Origin: Camellia lanceoleosa | Taxonomy: Eukaryota; Streptophyta; Magnoliopsida; Ericales; Theaceae | DNA length: 64,000 nucleotides | NCBI GenBank assembly: GCA_025200525.1 | Contig: CM045761.1 | Location: forward strand, 39,564,190-39,628,189 | Direction of reading: 5' to 3' | Shown here: piece by piece, positions 22,219-34,456 of the stretch | Layout of the letters: the number at the start of each line of letters is the position of its first letter | Position numbering within the stretch: position 1 is the stretch's first letter | Program-made: the position numbers and the translations under genes | The notes under the pieces: model-generated | The model's input: only the letters and a program-made list of their open reading frames with translations | The model's database searches: none | Told to the model about the DNA's origin: nothing

Positions 22219-23040
22219 ACTATCACTTAAGATCTATATAAAAAAAAATTTAAAATTTCCAAACTTTAAACAACATTCTTTAAATAAGACTTGTTTTATT
22301 CTCTTTATTTCAAAATATTAGTGTCTCATTTTATTTTTTTATTGTCTTAAAATATTAATTCTTTTTAAAAAATAAAGATCTAAAATAACAAAAAAATTTA
22401 ATTTTGTTCTTTTTTTTAAAAAATTTATTAATATCTTTTTGAAGTGTAATAATTGTATTATGGAAAATTAATTTTAGAAAGTTAATATTTTTGAAATATA
22501 ATAATTATATTACAAAAAGAAAAATGTTTGGAGTTCTAATTCTTGAATTTTAAAGTCAACTCTAATGAGTTGACAGTGGATCCTATTTACTGTGATATGA
22601 AATTTTGGTCTTGATTTATTTATTTATTTATTTTTCTTCTTGTCATGTTATTAGTATGCTATTAGAGTATTCAAATTAGTACTTTGAATCATTATTGTTA
22701 TAAATAAAAAAAAATGAATTCTTCAAAAAAAAAAAAAAAAAAAAATTTAAGACAGTAATAGTTGTTATCAGACGTTTAAAGACCTTGAACCGCAATGGGA
22801 GAGAGAATGTGTGTGGAGGACACGTCGATTTCATTTTTCAGAGGAAGTTGACAATAATATCACATCAACCATGGAAAACACCTCTATGAGATTAGTTAGT
22901 TTTGAGGAATGCTATGTTGTAATTTTTATTTTTTATTTTTTTGTTTTGATTCAAAAGAAATAGAACAAAGTAGGAAAGAAACAAAAAACAAAAAAACAAG
23001 GGACATTACACATGATGCCTCCACCATGTCTGTTATCAAC

Positions 23041-23496
23041 TAGGAATGGCAAAGGAACGGAGCGGGACCGAGGATCCCTGACGGTGGAAATTCCTCTGTC
23101 CCCGACCTTGATCTTTGACGAGGAACCTATATCCGCCCCCGCCCTCTAACGGGGATCGGGTTTCTTCAGCCAAAAAAAAAAAAAAAAATAGATCCAATAG
23201 ATCTGTTCATCATCATCAACAACAACAACGTAGAGAGAGAGAGAGATATGTTCATCATTATCATACAGATCTGTTCATCATCATCATCATCACCATCACC
23301 ATTAACAGATCTGATGAGCTCAAATGTTTAAAAAAAAAAAAAATCAGATCTAACAGATCTGTTCATCATTATCATCATCATCAACAACAACATAGAAAGA
23401 GAGATCTGTTCATCATCATCATCAACAACAACAACATATAGAAATCGAGAGATCTGATTCTCAAATTTAATATATATATATATATAACAAATCTCA

Positions 23497-23530
<34 letters not shown>

Positions 23531-23618
23531 TTCTAGATCATGGGCAAGAGCTGTGGTGGAGATCGGCGAAGCTTGGCCTTACTGCCGTTGGAGAAGAAAA
23601 AGAGTGAAAGGGTTGGTT

Positions 23619-23672
<54 letters not shown>

Positions 23673-23884
23673 AAATGGCAATTTTACTTTGGGGAAATTC
23701 AGGGCCGGGGACGGGGACGGGCCGGGGCTTGAACACTAATCACCATCCCCGCCCTGAAATTGATCGGGGATTTAATTTCAAATACCATCTTCGTCCCCAC
23801 GGGAGTATTTTTGAAGAAAAAATCATTCTAATCGGGCTTGGGAGATCGGGTCCCCGTCGGGCTGGGTTCAAATTGCCATCCCTA
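23041..23884. mobile_element. Non-autonomous hAT-type element, 844 bp
   Basis: The ends TAGGAATGGCAA and TTGCCATCCCTA are inverted repeats with one mismatch in 12. The flanks TTATCAAC (23033-23040) and CTATCAAC (23885-23892) match at 7 of 8 positions, the duplication length typical of hAT. Both subterminal regions are GC-rich (GGGGACGGGGACGGG type), while the centre is filled with CATCATCAACAAC and AGATCTGTTCATC repeats and microsatellites. No transposase is present. Confidence 0.8.
23160..23668. repeat. Microsatellites and AGATCTGTTCATCATC repeats inside the hAT-type element
   Basis: AGATCTGTTCATCAT recurs about five times between 23190 and 23420, separated by ACAACAACAAC and GAGAGAGA runs. 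(GA)n occurs at about 23502-23523 and a (TA)n-(GA)n block at about 23620-23668. Confidence 0.8.
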
Positions 23885-23892
23885 CTATCAAC

Positions 23893-24306
23893 AGACTTAC
23901 AATGGCACTTGGTGGATCATCAAAGTTGTGATATTTTAACGATGTTGTTAAGATGAGATTCATGAATTTATATTAAATAATTATGAAAAATAAAAAGATA
24001 TGATAAAATTTAATTGGTAAGAAGCATGATTATGTAGTACCTTAAATCAACCAATAAGAGTTTGTTTGGAAAGTGAGTTGATTTTTTAGTTTTTTAACTT
24101 TTTTAACTTAGGGTTATAAAACCTCATTTGGAATAGGCTTTTTGATTTTTTTTTTTTTTTTATACTTTTTATAAGAGAAAAAATATAATAATTGTAGGTT
24201 GAATGTGACATTTTATTGTATTAAATTAAAAAAACTTAATTTATCTTTTTATGATTAAAATAATCCAAAACCCAACACAACACAACCCAACCCAACCCAA
24301 CCAAAC
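23893..24306. other. AT-rich spacer
   Basis: No gene is seen. A GTTTGTTTGGAAAGTGAGTT block resembles the end of the MITE families nearby. A short run of AACCCAACCC at 24280-24300 precedes the CACTA terminus; it is too short and of the wrong unit to be telomeric. Confidence 0.5.
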
Positions 24307-24826
24307 CACTACAACAAAATGCACTTTTGGTGACCACTTTTAGCGACTAAAAAAAATTTAGTCACCAAAAGTTATGGAATTGGTGACCAAAAATAATATT
24401 AGTCGGCAAAAGTTAAATATTTAGCTACTAATTTTTTTTCGTCAGGGAATATCGATTATTGACGATTAAAAAAAAATTTGGTCACTAAATTATCACAATT
24501 GGCGACTGAATTTTTTTTTTGTAGCCGTATAACTAGTTTTGACTACTGAAATTGTTTAGTTTTGGCTACCAAAAGTATATTTTCAGCGACAAAAGAATAA
24601 TTTAGTAGCCGTATATTTAGTTTTAGCTACTAAAATTATTTAGTAGCCAGATGAAAAGGAAAAAATTATTTTTTATTTTTGGCGACCAAAATTTTGGTCG
24701 CCAAAAGTATATTTTCAGTGACAAAAGAATATTTTAGTCGCCAAAAAATTAAAATATTTGAAGGGAGATTTCAAATTTTGTAGGGATTAAAAAATTAATT
24801 AGCGACTAAAATATTTGGTCGCCAAT
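24307..24826 (+). repeat. CACTA left terminus and subterminal repeats
   Basis: At least a dozen copies of GGCGACTAAA-like or TTTAGTCGCC-like motifs occur in alternating orientation, the pattern of transposase-binding sites in CACTA elements. Confidence 0.8.
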
Positions 24827-25120
24827 TGTTACTACTCTGTCAGTCCTCTCCCATTTCACTCTCTCATCATCCTTCTTCTGTCTCTCTTTTTCTCACTCCA
24901 TCACAGGCGACCCTCCTACCGGCCATCGTCCATTACTGTCGCACACGAGCACCCACCCTCTTACCGGCGACGGTACAACCCACCTCCCCACTAGCGACGA
25001 TACCACCTATCTCTCCACCAACGACGGATAACAGTAACTACTTTGATTTGTCTCTCCTCCAGCGCACACCAGTTATTTCCAGCCTCTTCCTCTCTCTCTA
25101 TATATATATATATGTATATA
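24827..25120 (+). other. Pyrimidine-rich stretch after CACTA subterminal repeats
   Basis: A CT-rich segment resembling a plant 5' untranslated region, with a weak 108-codon open stretch rich in Ser, Leu, Pro and Thr. I do not recognise a protein in it. Confidence 0.35.
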
Positions 25121-25331
25121 TCTATATAATAAGGAAAGAAGGTTTTTGAATATTTGATGGGACTTTTGTTTATTTGTCAAAGTATGAACCGTTAGATTGG
25201 TTCAATCCCATGTTTGAAAATGTTTCCCTCACTTGGACATTTCAATGGTTCAGATTTTTTGGGTGAATATCAATGGTTGAGATCAGTTTTCCATTTAGCT
25301 TTTAGATTTTCACATATTTACACAGACACCT

Positions 25332-25388
<57 letters not shown>

Positions 25389-25529
25389 GATTTCAAAATT
25401 TGCTCAACTTGAAACTTCAAATCAGTGTCTGATCGTTTGAACATTGATTGCTTCTCTCTTTGATCTATTGAATATCGATTGTTTCTCTCTCAATATGCCA
25501 TGAATGCCTTCCATCGCAATCACCCAAGT
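25121..25529 (+). mobile_element. Helitron 5' head, copy 1, truncated
   Basis: It starts TCTATATAATAAGGAAAG directly after an A, as expected for a Helitron 5' end (insertion between A and T). The first 400 bases match the next copy almost completely, apart from a (CT)n expansion at 25338-25383. It stops at CACCCAAGT, where copy 2 begins, so its body and 3' end are missing. Confidence 0.65.
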
Positions 25530-26499
25530 TCTATATAATAAGGAAAGAAGGTTTTTGAATATTTGATGGGACTTTTGTTTATTTGTCAAAGTATGAACTG
25601 TTAGATTGGTTCAATCCCATGGTTGAAAATGTTTCCCTCACTTGGACATTTCAATGGTTCAGATTTTTTGAGTGAATATCAATGGTTGAGATCAGTTTTC
25701 CAATTAGCTTTTAGATTTTCATATATTTACACAGACATCTTCTCTGTCTCTCTCTCCCTCACTCCCTCATTTTGATTTCAAAATTTGCTCAGCTTGAAAC
25801 TTCAAATCACCGTGTGATCGTTTGAACATTGATTTCTTCTCACTCTAATCTATTGAATATCGATTGTTTCTCTCTCAATATGCTATGAATGCCTTCCATC
25901 GCAATCACCCAAGTAATTTTCCATTCCATACCCTAATCTCAGAACCACAAAACCTTTTTTCTAGGGTTTTTTTATTTTTGAATCATGATTCTCTGTTTCG
26001 TGATCGGACTCACTGGTTTTGTCTTCGGCTTCGTCACTATTTTGGGACAGAGTTTGGGGATATAAATGTAGAAATGGTAAGCCTAAGGTGGAAATGAAGA
26101 TGGTGGGGTGCCCAATGGGGATCAGAAGAGGCACAATGTTATGAGTTTCATTGGAATTCAAACTGGGTTTGCATCGGTGGGACAGTGGCGATCGTTGCGG
26201 CGGACTTGGATGCCATCAGATCAGCAAGGACTTCAAAGGGTATAGTCTTTCTTCAATTAAGTGTTTTTGTGTTTTGGGTCAGTGTGATATTGAACAATGT
26301 TGATGTGCTCTTGGTTTCAAACCATGATGTATTAGTGTTACTTTGATGTGGCTTGATGACAAGATAAAAATTATATAACTATATTTATCAAATTATCCTC
26401 AGGTTGTTTACACCCAATTTTTGAAGGATTTGGCGTGTTAGTGTCTCCATTTTGTGATAAAGCCAAATCTTGTCAATCACTCTCTTGCAAAATAGGATA
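25530..26499 (+). mobile_element. Helitron 5' head, copy 2, 3' end not found
   Basis: A second TCTATATAATAAGGAAAG begins here. The first 230 bases are also shared with the large Helitron at 31576. Beyond 25915 the sequence is unique in the window; an open stretch at 25864-26097 is not recognised. I find no hairpin plus CTRR terminus before the solo LTR at 26505 or in the flank after it, so the 3' boundary is unknown and the end given here is only where the solo LTR interrupts. Confidence 0.5.
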
Positions 26500-26504
26500 C
26501 TAAC

Positions 26505-29500
26505 TGTAGACGTCCTCGAACGCATCCCGGGGAGGGTGCGACTCCCCCCCGTTCTGGTTCGTTTGCGGGTCTACTACAGTTCAAGGACTTAAATGTCACG
26601 GTTCTTAATCTTGAACCAAAGAGTCCAAATCCGGCAAATCGTTTGGAAAACAGATTTTTTGAAAGAAGTGCCAAACATGGACTGCTTTGCCAGATACAGA
26701 GTCGCCACCTAAATATTTTATTTTTCAAAAATTTAGGAAACCCTGACTTGGTGCCAAAGGCCATGTGTCCGTCATCACCAAAGTTGCCTCGGCTTGGGAA
26801 CTTGGGTACGATTGGGGAAGGTCACACCCACGCTTGATCAGGCCAAAGACCGGCCTTTACTAACCATGATATCTATTTTTGAAAACATTGTGTGTTCTTA
26901 TTCCGATTATTAGCCTAGATTTACTATGTGATGCGCACAGCATACAAGTATAGACTGAGTCGCCTGAATTGGAACAAAACATTTCATGTTTGTTTGTTTG
27001 AAAATGGTTTGATGGTGCTACCCGCAGGTAGGCTAAGATGTGGATTTGCCACCCTCGGGTGGGCTTAGAAAACATGATTTTGCCACTATCTAGTGGGCTT
27101 AAAACAAACATTTGATGAATTGTCCCACTCCAAGTAACCCAACCTCCACCCACAGGCATTCAAGGCAGTTATATCACATAAGCACATAGCCTCATGGTAA
27201 GCATGCTATTCATGGCAGTCACTCACACGCATGCAAGGATGCTAAAGCATAAAACTCACCGAGTACTCCAAGCCAAAACAGAAGCTCATTAGAAATCATG
27301 CATGATCCTAAATATACAGAAATGCCTAATGCAACACATGCAAAGATGCAACTATAGCAGGCTCGGCTATTCTAAACATGGCATATGGAATGCTACAACT
27401 AACACGTATTCAATTTGGAATTGAAATACAAATGCAGTTTGTATGATGCGCCGAGCCCGGTGCGTGCAAAACAGATGAATGATGCAAACATGCTGTCATA
27501 CTGTATGCTAATTGAAATATGCCCTAATCTAACCATCATAAGCAGGTAAATAAAAGGGAAGAAAAATGTGGGGTTGGAAGACATACATCACACTCACCCA
27601 TACTTATTACAATTATGCCCTTGCGCAGAGGGTCTGAATAAATATACAGTCCCGAATGAAAGAATAGTACAATCCAAATAATACAGTCCAAATAATGTAC
27701 AAATTCCTAATTAATTTACAAATTAACTAAGAAAATAATAAAACTGGCATGCAAGCCAGGGACTGCCTTGATTCTGCTCCGGATGATGGAATGATGCATG
27801 TTTGGGCTGCCTTGCGCGGAAATCCACTGGGATGCCCCAATTAGCCTCTGTTTTGCAACTGTTCTTGAAATGCGCGCTAAGCCTTGGAAGACTGCTGATT
27901 CTTGATTTTGCTGCAACAGAGAGCAGGAAAGAGGCATAGCAATGTATTTCACAAATGTATGCATGTCTCGATCCTTGTGCCACCAATCATGCATCTCGAT
28001 GCATGATGGTCGAGGAGCCGAATTGCACAACTTGATATGGAATGAATGCATATGAACACTACAACAAAACCTAACTTCATCATAGATAATCCGGAGTGTC
28101 GGTGACTTGGGAATTGAGACGCGTTCCGTCACTCGGAGTACGGAGTGTACTCGTTTCCCATGCCCGGGCTAACTCCTATCCCGAACACGATGCAATATGC
28201 ATGACATGCATGAATGCAAGTAATATACAACCTAGCATGCGCGATACTATGAAATGACAAACACGATGTACGAGGTAATATGCAACCTAGCATACACGAT
28301 GCTATGAATGAAATGGCATGCACAATGCAATGATGGGCTTACACCAACATGAGAGAGCCTCAGCCACACTCACATAGGAGGCCATCAGATGAAAATGAGA
28401 CAACTCGAAATACGTGCACGCAAACCGAGGACCGAACCTACGGCACGGAATGCCACTCTAATGAGACATGGCAAGACATGGAATATGATATGCAAACATG
28501 CAAATTTCAAAGGCAAAATGACATGAAAAACAGCCCCGAAACATGGCGAAATGAAACCCGATGCAAGGAACGAGTCCCGAAACATGGAATTAAGCACATG
28601 AAATGGCCTATAGCTATGCAATGCATGCATGATTTGAACATGCAATGAAAAGACAGAAGAAAGGAAGCCCCGAGAAAAACATTTTTACAGTTCAAAGCAT
28701 GGCCAAACAGTAAGCACAAATAGGGCTAAAATGGCATACAAAAGTGGCTCCGCAAGGGAGGCAATGAAGCAAGTGGTAGATACAAAGCCCAAACAGAAAA
28801 AGACCCTTCTACAACACTGAAGAGGGACCAAAAATATAATGTTTTTCAGTAGATGACAAGCCCCAAAAACAGATACTAACATGCTCAAAATGCAATGCAA
28901 GATTAAGGCCATAAGAGAGCTATAACATGAAGTACACAAAATATTCATCAAACAGCCAAAGATCCCTTAATGAAACATGACAAGGGGGTCAAAACAGGGC
29001 CACTTTCAGTTCTGATCATGGCCGAAAAACAGAAGCAAGATAAGCTAACAAATCATGCAAAAATGGGGACCAAAGAGGGGTACAATGGCAAGTGATACAT
29101 GGAGGTGCCAAACAAGGATGAGCCCTTTTTCAATGTTGAAGAAGGGCTCAAAATAGGCCTATTTACAGTTTACATCAGGCCCCAAAACAGATCACACACA
29201 AGCTAAAAATATCATGCAAGAAAATGGCATTCAAGAGGGTATTGAAGCAAGTGCAACATGGGGGGCTCAAACAGTGTTGAGCCCTTAATGAAACAAGAAA
29301 ATGAGCTCAAAAAAATGACCTTTTCAGTTTTGGTCGGAGCTCAAAACAGCAAGAAAAGAGGCTAGAAAAATTTTGCAAAATTGAGCTCAAAAGAGGGGAA
29401 ATGATGCTTACCCTTGAAGACTACCCCTTGGATGCTTCTTGGCTTGAGAAGTGATGCCTCCTAGCTTCTGGAAAGCTCTCCAAGCTACTGGAAATGGAGT

Positions 29501-30741
29501 AGTGGTGGTGGTGCTTGGTGATGATGAAGAAATGAGGTGTAGAACTTAGGAATTTTGAAGAAAATGAGAGAGATAGAGGGAGCTATGTATGTATGAGCTC
29601 CAAGCCAATTTTCCAACCCTAAAACCAGGTTTGAGCAGCTGGTTATATGGACCAAATAGGGGGAGAAAGGGAGGGAAAAAGTGAGGGGAAAACAAGCCAA
29701 GTTTCCCCTCAAAAGTTGTTCCCTCCGGATACAGGTTTTGGAGGGAAAACAAATATACAGCTGTAATGTATTCAACCTGAGGATCATGGCCGGCTAGGTA
29801 TTGGAGCTGCAGGTGGCCGACCGGCCATCCCCCATGGCCGGCCGGCCAAGGGTCAAAAAGGCCAAGAAGATTTTCTGGCCGGCCACCACAAATTGGTGTC
29901 CTCCCAGGTGCCCTCAACACAACCTTGTGGCTCAAAACTGGCAACTATAAAACAGGAGAGAGAACAAGCCACTTTTCAAAGGGGTTCAAAAGGTTCAAGT
30001 AGAATTAATGGCCGGCCACCAACTTTTAGTGTCCTCCCATGTGTGTACAACACAAATATGGGGGTTAGGATTGAAGAAGGTGACCCTAGGGTGGTCAACA
30101 TTGGCTTGGAAGTGAGAAAAATAGGCGTCGGAGGGCGCCGGAGGAATATAACTGGTTGCTGAAACAATTGCTGGCCTCCCACCCTTCTACGGCCTTCCTG
30201 GTGATGAAACAGAGGTACTAGCCAAAAATGAACGAAAACCGATGCAAAATGAATGTTCAGGGGCCAGAACGCGCAGTTTGGGGCCCCAAAAACTGCCTGT
30301 TAAGCACCGAAAGTGGCATTCGACCACAAAGTGGGTCTCTCGGACCTCAGTGTCCCTCAAAAGGGAGTAAATAAGATGCATGCCAAAAACCGGAGCAATC
30401 GGAGATAGTTAGGCGGTCCCGAACCGAGACACATGGCCTGACGGCTCCGAAAACCGGGAACTGGGCCCCAAAATGGGCAAAATGGCCTACAGTCACAAAA
30501 TGTAGCCCACGGTCACCGAGAGATGGTCTACGGGACCTCTCCCTTCCCTCAGGAAAAGAAACAGAGAAAATCGAGTCTGGTTCGCAAACCGAGGCAAGGC
30601 ACAGAAGAGGGTTCGGAAGTCTGGAGGCAGGGCTCACGGCCGCGACTTTGAGACTTTTGAACGAGCACAATACGCAACATTACCGAGCACTCAATCGGTG
30701 ATGTCTGAGTCTTAAGGTCGGTCAAAAATGGGGTGTCTACA
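26505..30741. mobile_element. Solo LTR of a gypsy (probably Tat/Ogre-type) element, 4.2 kb
   Basis: The segment starts TGTAGACGTCC and ends GGGGTGTCTACA, so TGTAGAC/GTCTACA form a 7-bp inverted terminus. It is flanked by a perfect 5-bp duplication CTAAC (26500-26504 and 30742-30746). No second copy of either terminus, no primer site and no gag or pol is found inside, so this looks like a single LTR left after recombination. TGTAGACACC-type ends and LTRs of 4-6 kb are known from Ogre-like Tat elements; the lineage is an inference. It contains a 159-bp periodic array. Confidence 0.75.
28640..29400. repeat. Degenerate tandem array inside the solo LTR, 159-160 bp period
   Basis: A CAGTT...GGCC..AAACAG block recurs at 28688, 28847, 29007, 29166 and 29325, giving intervals of 159, 160, 159 and 159 bp. 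Each unit also holds an ATGCAA..ATGG block, an AAGCAAGTG-like block and a GAGCCCTT-like block. Spacing is kept far better than sequence. Confidence 0.75.
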
Positions 30742-30746
30742 CTAAC

Positions 30747-31575
30747 CAAAGAAATAGTTATGGCATCTATGCTCCTTTTTGTCTATGAAATAGTGGTGGA
30801 GATCCTTTCACTTCTTAAACATAGGAGAAGAACTGATTAATGTAACTGGAAAGAGGAATCATGGTCTATTACGATGCACATTGATCCTCGCAAAGTTTTT
30901 TTACAAGTCAACCGAAATAAAAAATAAAAAGCTAAGAAGCGCAAACATATATACTTGGCACGACACGGACACGAAACTACCACGTTGACTGAAAATTTCC
31001 CAAAAAATGTAAGACACAACATGTGGGAGACACGTGCAAAATATATAATTTTATATATTTATTATATATCTTCTATAAGGATAAATAATTATTATATGTC
31101 ATATAGAATAAAGATTGGGACCCCCTTTCTCCCACCCCCTTTTGACCCCCCTTCTTTTTTGATTGGTTACTTTTTCTTTTTCTTTTTCTTTTTTTTCTCC
31201 TCCTCCAATCACCACCCGCCACGTGTGTGTGGGGGTGGTGGGGGTTGAAGTTTGAGGGGGTCTAAATCACTGCTGATGTCATATATATGGATATGTAAGA
31301 CACATATAGTAACTTTTAAAGTCTAACGGAGGAGAATAAATATAATTTTATTCCAAGTTAGTTTATTTAAAATTTTAATGTATTTCGTTTGTGTTGAAGT
31401 GTTGGGAAGTGTCCGACGAGTGTAGTGTGGTAAAGGACACAACACGTTTACCTTTTTAAAAGTATCCGTTCTTCTTAAATGAAAAGAGAAAAAGAAAGAA
31501 AAAAGTTAAAAAAAATCAATGAGCAATGTAGTGATTTCAATAGAATATGTGAGTTCAATTTTGTTTCCCTAAAAA
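30747..31575. other. Flank between solo LTR and Helitron
   Basis: This continues the sequence interrupted at 26499. No gene is seen. At about 31113-31270 an inverted pair GGGACCCCCTTT and GAGGGGGTCTAAAT encloses C-rich and G-rich tracts, possibly a small MITE. The segment ends in AAAAA at the Helitron insertion point. Confidence 0.5.
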
Positions 31576-32150
31576 TCTATATAATAAGGGAAGAAGGTTT
31601 TTGAATATTTGATGGGACTTTTGTTTATTTGTCGAAGTATGAACTGTTAGATTGGTTCAATCCCATGGTTGAAAATGTTTCCCTCACTTGGACATTTCAA
31701 TGGTTCAGATTTTTTGAGTGAATATCAATGGTTGAGATCAGTTTTCCATTTAGCTTTTAGATTTTCACATATTTACACAAAGATCTTCTCTGTCTCTCAT
31801 TTTGATTTCAAAATCTCTCTCACACCTCTTCCTCTTCCTCTTCCCACCACATATCTTCCTCTTTCCACCAAGCTCTCTCTTTGGTGGTGATTAGCTCCGA
31901 CGGAATATAGCCTCGGTAGTGATATCCGAAATATAGCTTCATCTGCCTCAATCTCTGTCTCCTCTCTCCCTACACAGCTCCGAGGAAGAAAGCTATCATC
32001 CATATTGTTTTTTGTTGTTTTTTTTAGGTGGTGTAAGAATCTAGGGTTTCCCCCATCTTCTATTTCCAGAATATTGCTCCATCTGCCTCAATATGCTCTT
32101 CTATTTCTCCCCATTCTATTTAGGTTTTGAAAATAGGGGTGGAAGTTGTA

Positions 32151-32285
32151 GTGATTAACCCTAATGAAATCTAGAAAACCCAATATGTTGTTTTAGTGAT
32201 TAATCCTAATGAAATCCATAATCAATATGTTGTTTTAGTGATTAACCCTAATGAAATCCATAATCAATATGTTGTTCTAGAATTG
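32151..32285 (+). repeat. Short tandem repeat inside the Helitron, 42-45 bp unit, three copies
   Basis: GTGATTAACCCTAATGAAAT starts at 32151, 32196 and 32238 with one-base variants, each followed by CAATATGTTGTT. Confidence 0.85.
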
Positions 32286-33240
32286 GGTATTATGAATTTC
32301 TTTTGTATACATAAAATTGGTTTAAAGTTGTTTTTCTAGAAAGACATAATAGATATGGATATCTCAAGGAGATGAAAAGAAATTAGAAATCAAATTCTTT
32401 TTAACTTAAATTAGAATTTAGAAATCAAATTCTTTTTAGAAATTAAATGGATTTCTAATAATTTGATTTCTAATTTCTAATAATTTGTCTTCCCAAAGTA
32501 AACGCAGAGAGATGGTGAAACTGTAAGTCTTTGTGGGTTTTAATTGTAAACTATTTTAATTGTTGTGGTTGGAGTGGTTGTGATTTCTGAAATGGGTTTG
32601 ATGGGTTTTGATTTCTAATAATTTGAAATGGATTTGATGGGTTTAGTTAAATTTGTATGAAACAATAATATTAGGAGTCAATAACTCAAAACACACCCAC
32701 ACAAATATGAAACAACATTTGATGATAAAGAGGATTACATCTTATTGCAACCATGATATTCTTCTTCCCATAAAATTGTTGATTTGTAGGTATATGATTG
32801 ATATCCTCTGTGGTATATTATTCATTCCCATAAACTATTTTGATTTGTAGGAAATTATCATCCATCATGCTTGCTATAGGTATGATTTGTAGGTATATGA
32901 TTGAACACAATAAAAATACTTTTTATTTTTATTTTTTTGGTCATGTGTCATGTGTTAATGATGAAATAAAAAAAAATCATACCTACAAATTCATTTGATG
33001 AATGAATGCGTTAATAGTTAGGATTTGTATGGTCAAGTTAGACAACCATGGCTTTAAATCTTTTTATAGTTTTTATGATATTTGAATATCATAAAAAAAT
33101 CATACCTACTTTTTATTTTTATTCTGTTAATTGTTAGGATTTGAATCTTTTTCAGTTAATTGATTTTGAAATTCTGTTGATTGATTTTTTTCTTTTTCAT
33201 GTTATCCCGTTACCTTTCTTTTGTTACTATAAATTTTTCT

Positions 33241-33536
33241 TTTGTTCAACGCCAACCAAGTGTAGCATACCTAAGTGAAATCTGTATTAGAAAGGTAAAG
33301 GGATAACATTAAATTTGAAACTTTTTTTAATTATTTGAAGCAGGTAATTTGGATTGGAGGGTGGTTGCATAACTGAAGACCTCAATCTTCTGGACACATC
33401 AGCAATATTGCACATGGAACCAAGTAATCGACTTGATTTCTATTTACCTAATTAGTTTTGTGTTCAGTATAGAAACATAAATTTACTGTTTTTTGATATT
33501 GTCAATTTCTTTTTGTGTTGCTACTTCTTCTCATGT
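33241..33536 (+). repeat. Direct duplication within the Helitron, first copy
   Basis: About 295 bp from TTTGTTCAACGCCAACCAAG to TTCTCATGTT. It matches 34457-34751 with few differences (for example GGTAAAGGGATAAC against GGTAACGGGATAAT). Both include GACACATCAGCAAT and CACATGGAACC. Confidence 0.85.
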
Positions 33537-34456
33537 TGACTTCTTCTCATATTGTCATTTTCTAAATGCAAATTTTTTCTCTTTTGTGATTTGTTAAGAT
33601 TTTTATTGGCTTTGAACATGAATTTAGCCTATTTTCTAGCTTCTGAATGAATTTCAATTTTTTCCACCTAATTCCCAAATCATAATAGCTTGATGAAGTG
33701 ACACACACACAGGTATATGATATCTACACACAAGTGTGGCATCTCCAATGGTTATTGCCACATGGTACAAATGTCTTTTTTATTTTTATTTTTAACCACC
33801 ATATGATTCAATCTACACCGTACAACGTGTTTATCCGTGTCTAAATGTAAATTCTAAAATTGGAAAAATAACAACTTTGTAAATTTTAGGCAAAATGTCA
33901 ACTGATCAAATGTACTAAAATTTGGCATTTTGCTACACTTGGTGCCGAAATATATTACAATGCCAAATTTTGGCACACCATTGGAGCGGTTCTTCTTCTA
34001 TGCTCAAATCCCAAATTTTGGCTTTGGTATGAGGTTGTGCATATAATTGGAGATGCTCTTATTTGCATCATACTAAGAATGGAGAACGTTAGGAGATTAA
34101 GGTAAGTTTTACATGGCCATCAGTGAAATTATTTTTTCCTGTTAGTAGAACATATCAATGAAAACCATTTATTTTCCACGCCTCAATTGAAAGCATGGGT
34201 AGGAAGAGCTGAGTAGCTGAAATTGAAATTTGGTTCTTTGTTAGGCATATACTTCACATTCATCATTTCATGATATGTAAGCCTAACAAGACTGATCAAC
34301 TCTGCTGTAAATTTATCTGAGTCAAATATTTGTTTGATTTATCGATGTGTACTCCACAGGAAATGATGCACATGCAAATAAACAGCAAAGTTTTGGCTGA
34401 CATCTAAATCATTTTGACCCTAGAATTAGTTTTAAGATTCCACCATTTGATTTGCA

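Larger units (their letters stand above)
20282..23040. other. AT-rich spacer with small DNA-transposon remnants
   Basis: No gene is seen. Inverted-end fragments of hAT-like MITEs occur (two are listed separately). Around 20816-20950 a further pair, GTTTGGGGACTGACTATTTT and a reverse-complement relative ending AAAATAGCCTGTTCCCAAGA, suggests another small element. Poly-A/T runs lie at 20641-20654, 21301-21324 and 22725-22745. Confidence 0.5.

Noticed and set aside
24280..24306. Telomere-like repeat AACCCAACCC
   Set aside because: The unit is CCCAA rather than CCCTAAA, it is short, and it abuts a CACTA terminus.
25864..26097. A gene in the second Helitron copy
   Set aside because: The open stretch begins in the conserved Helitron head and has no recognisable protein motif.
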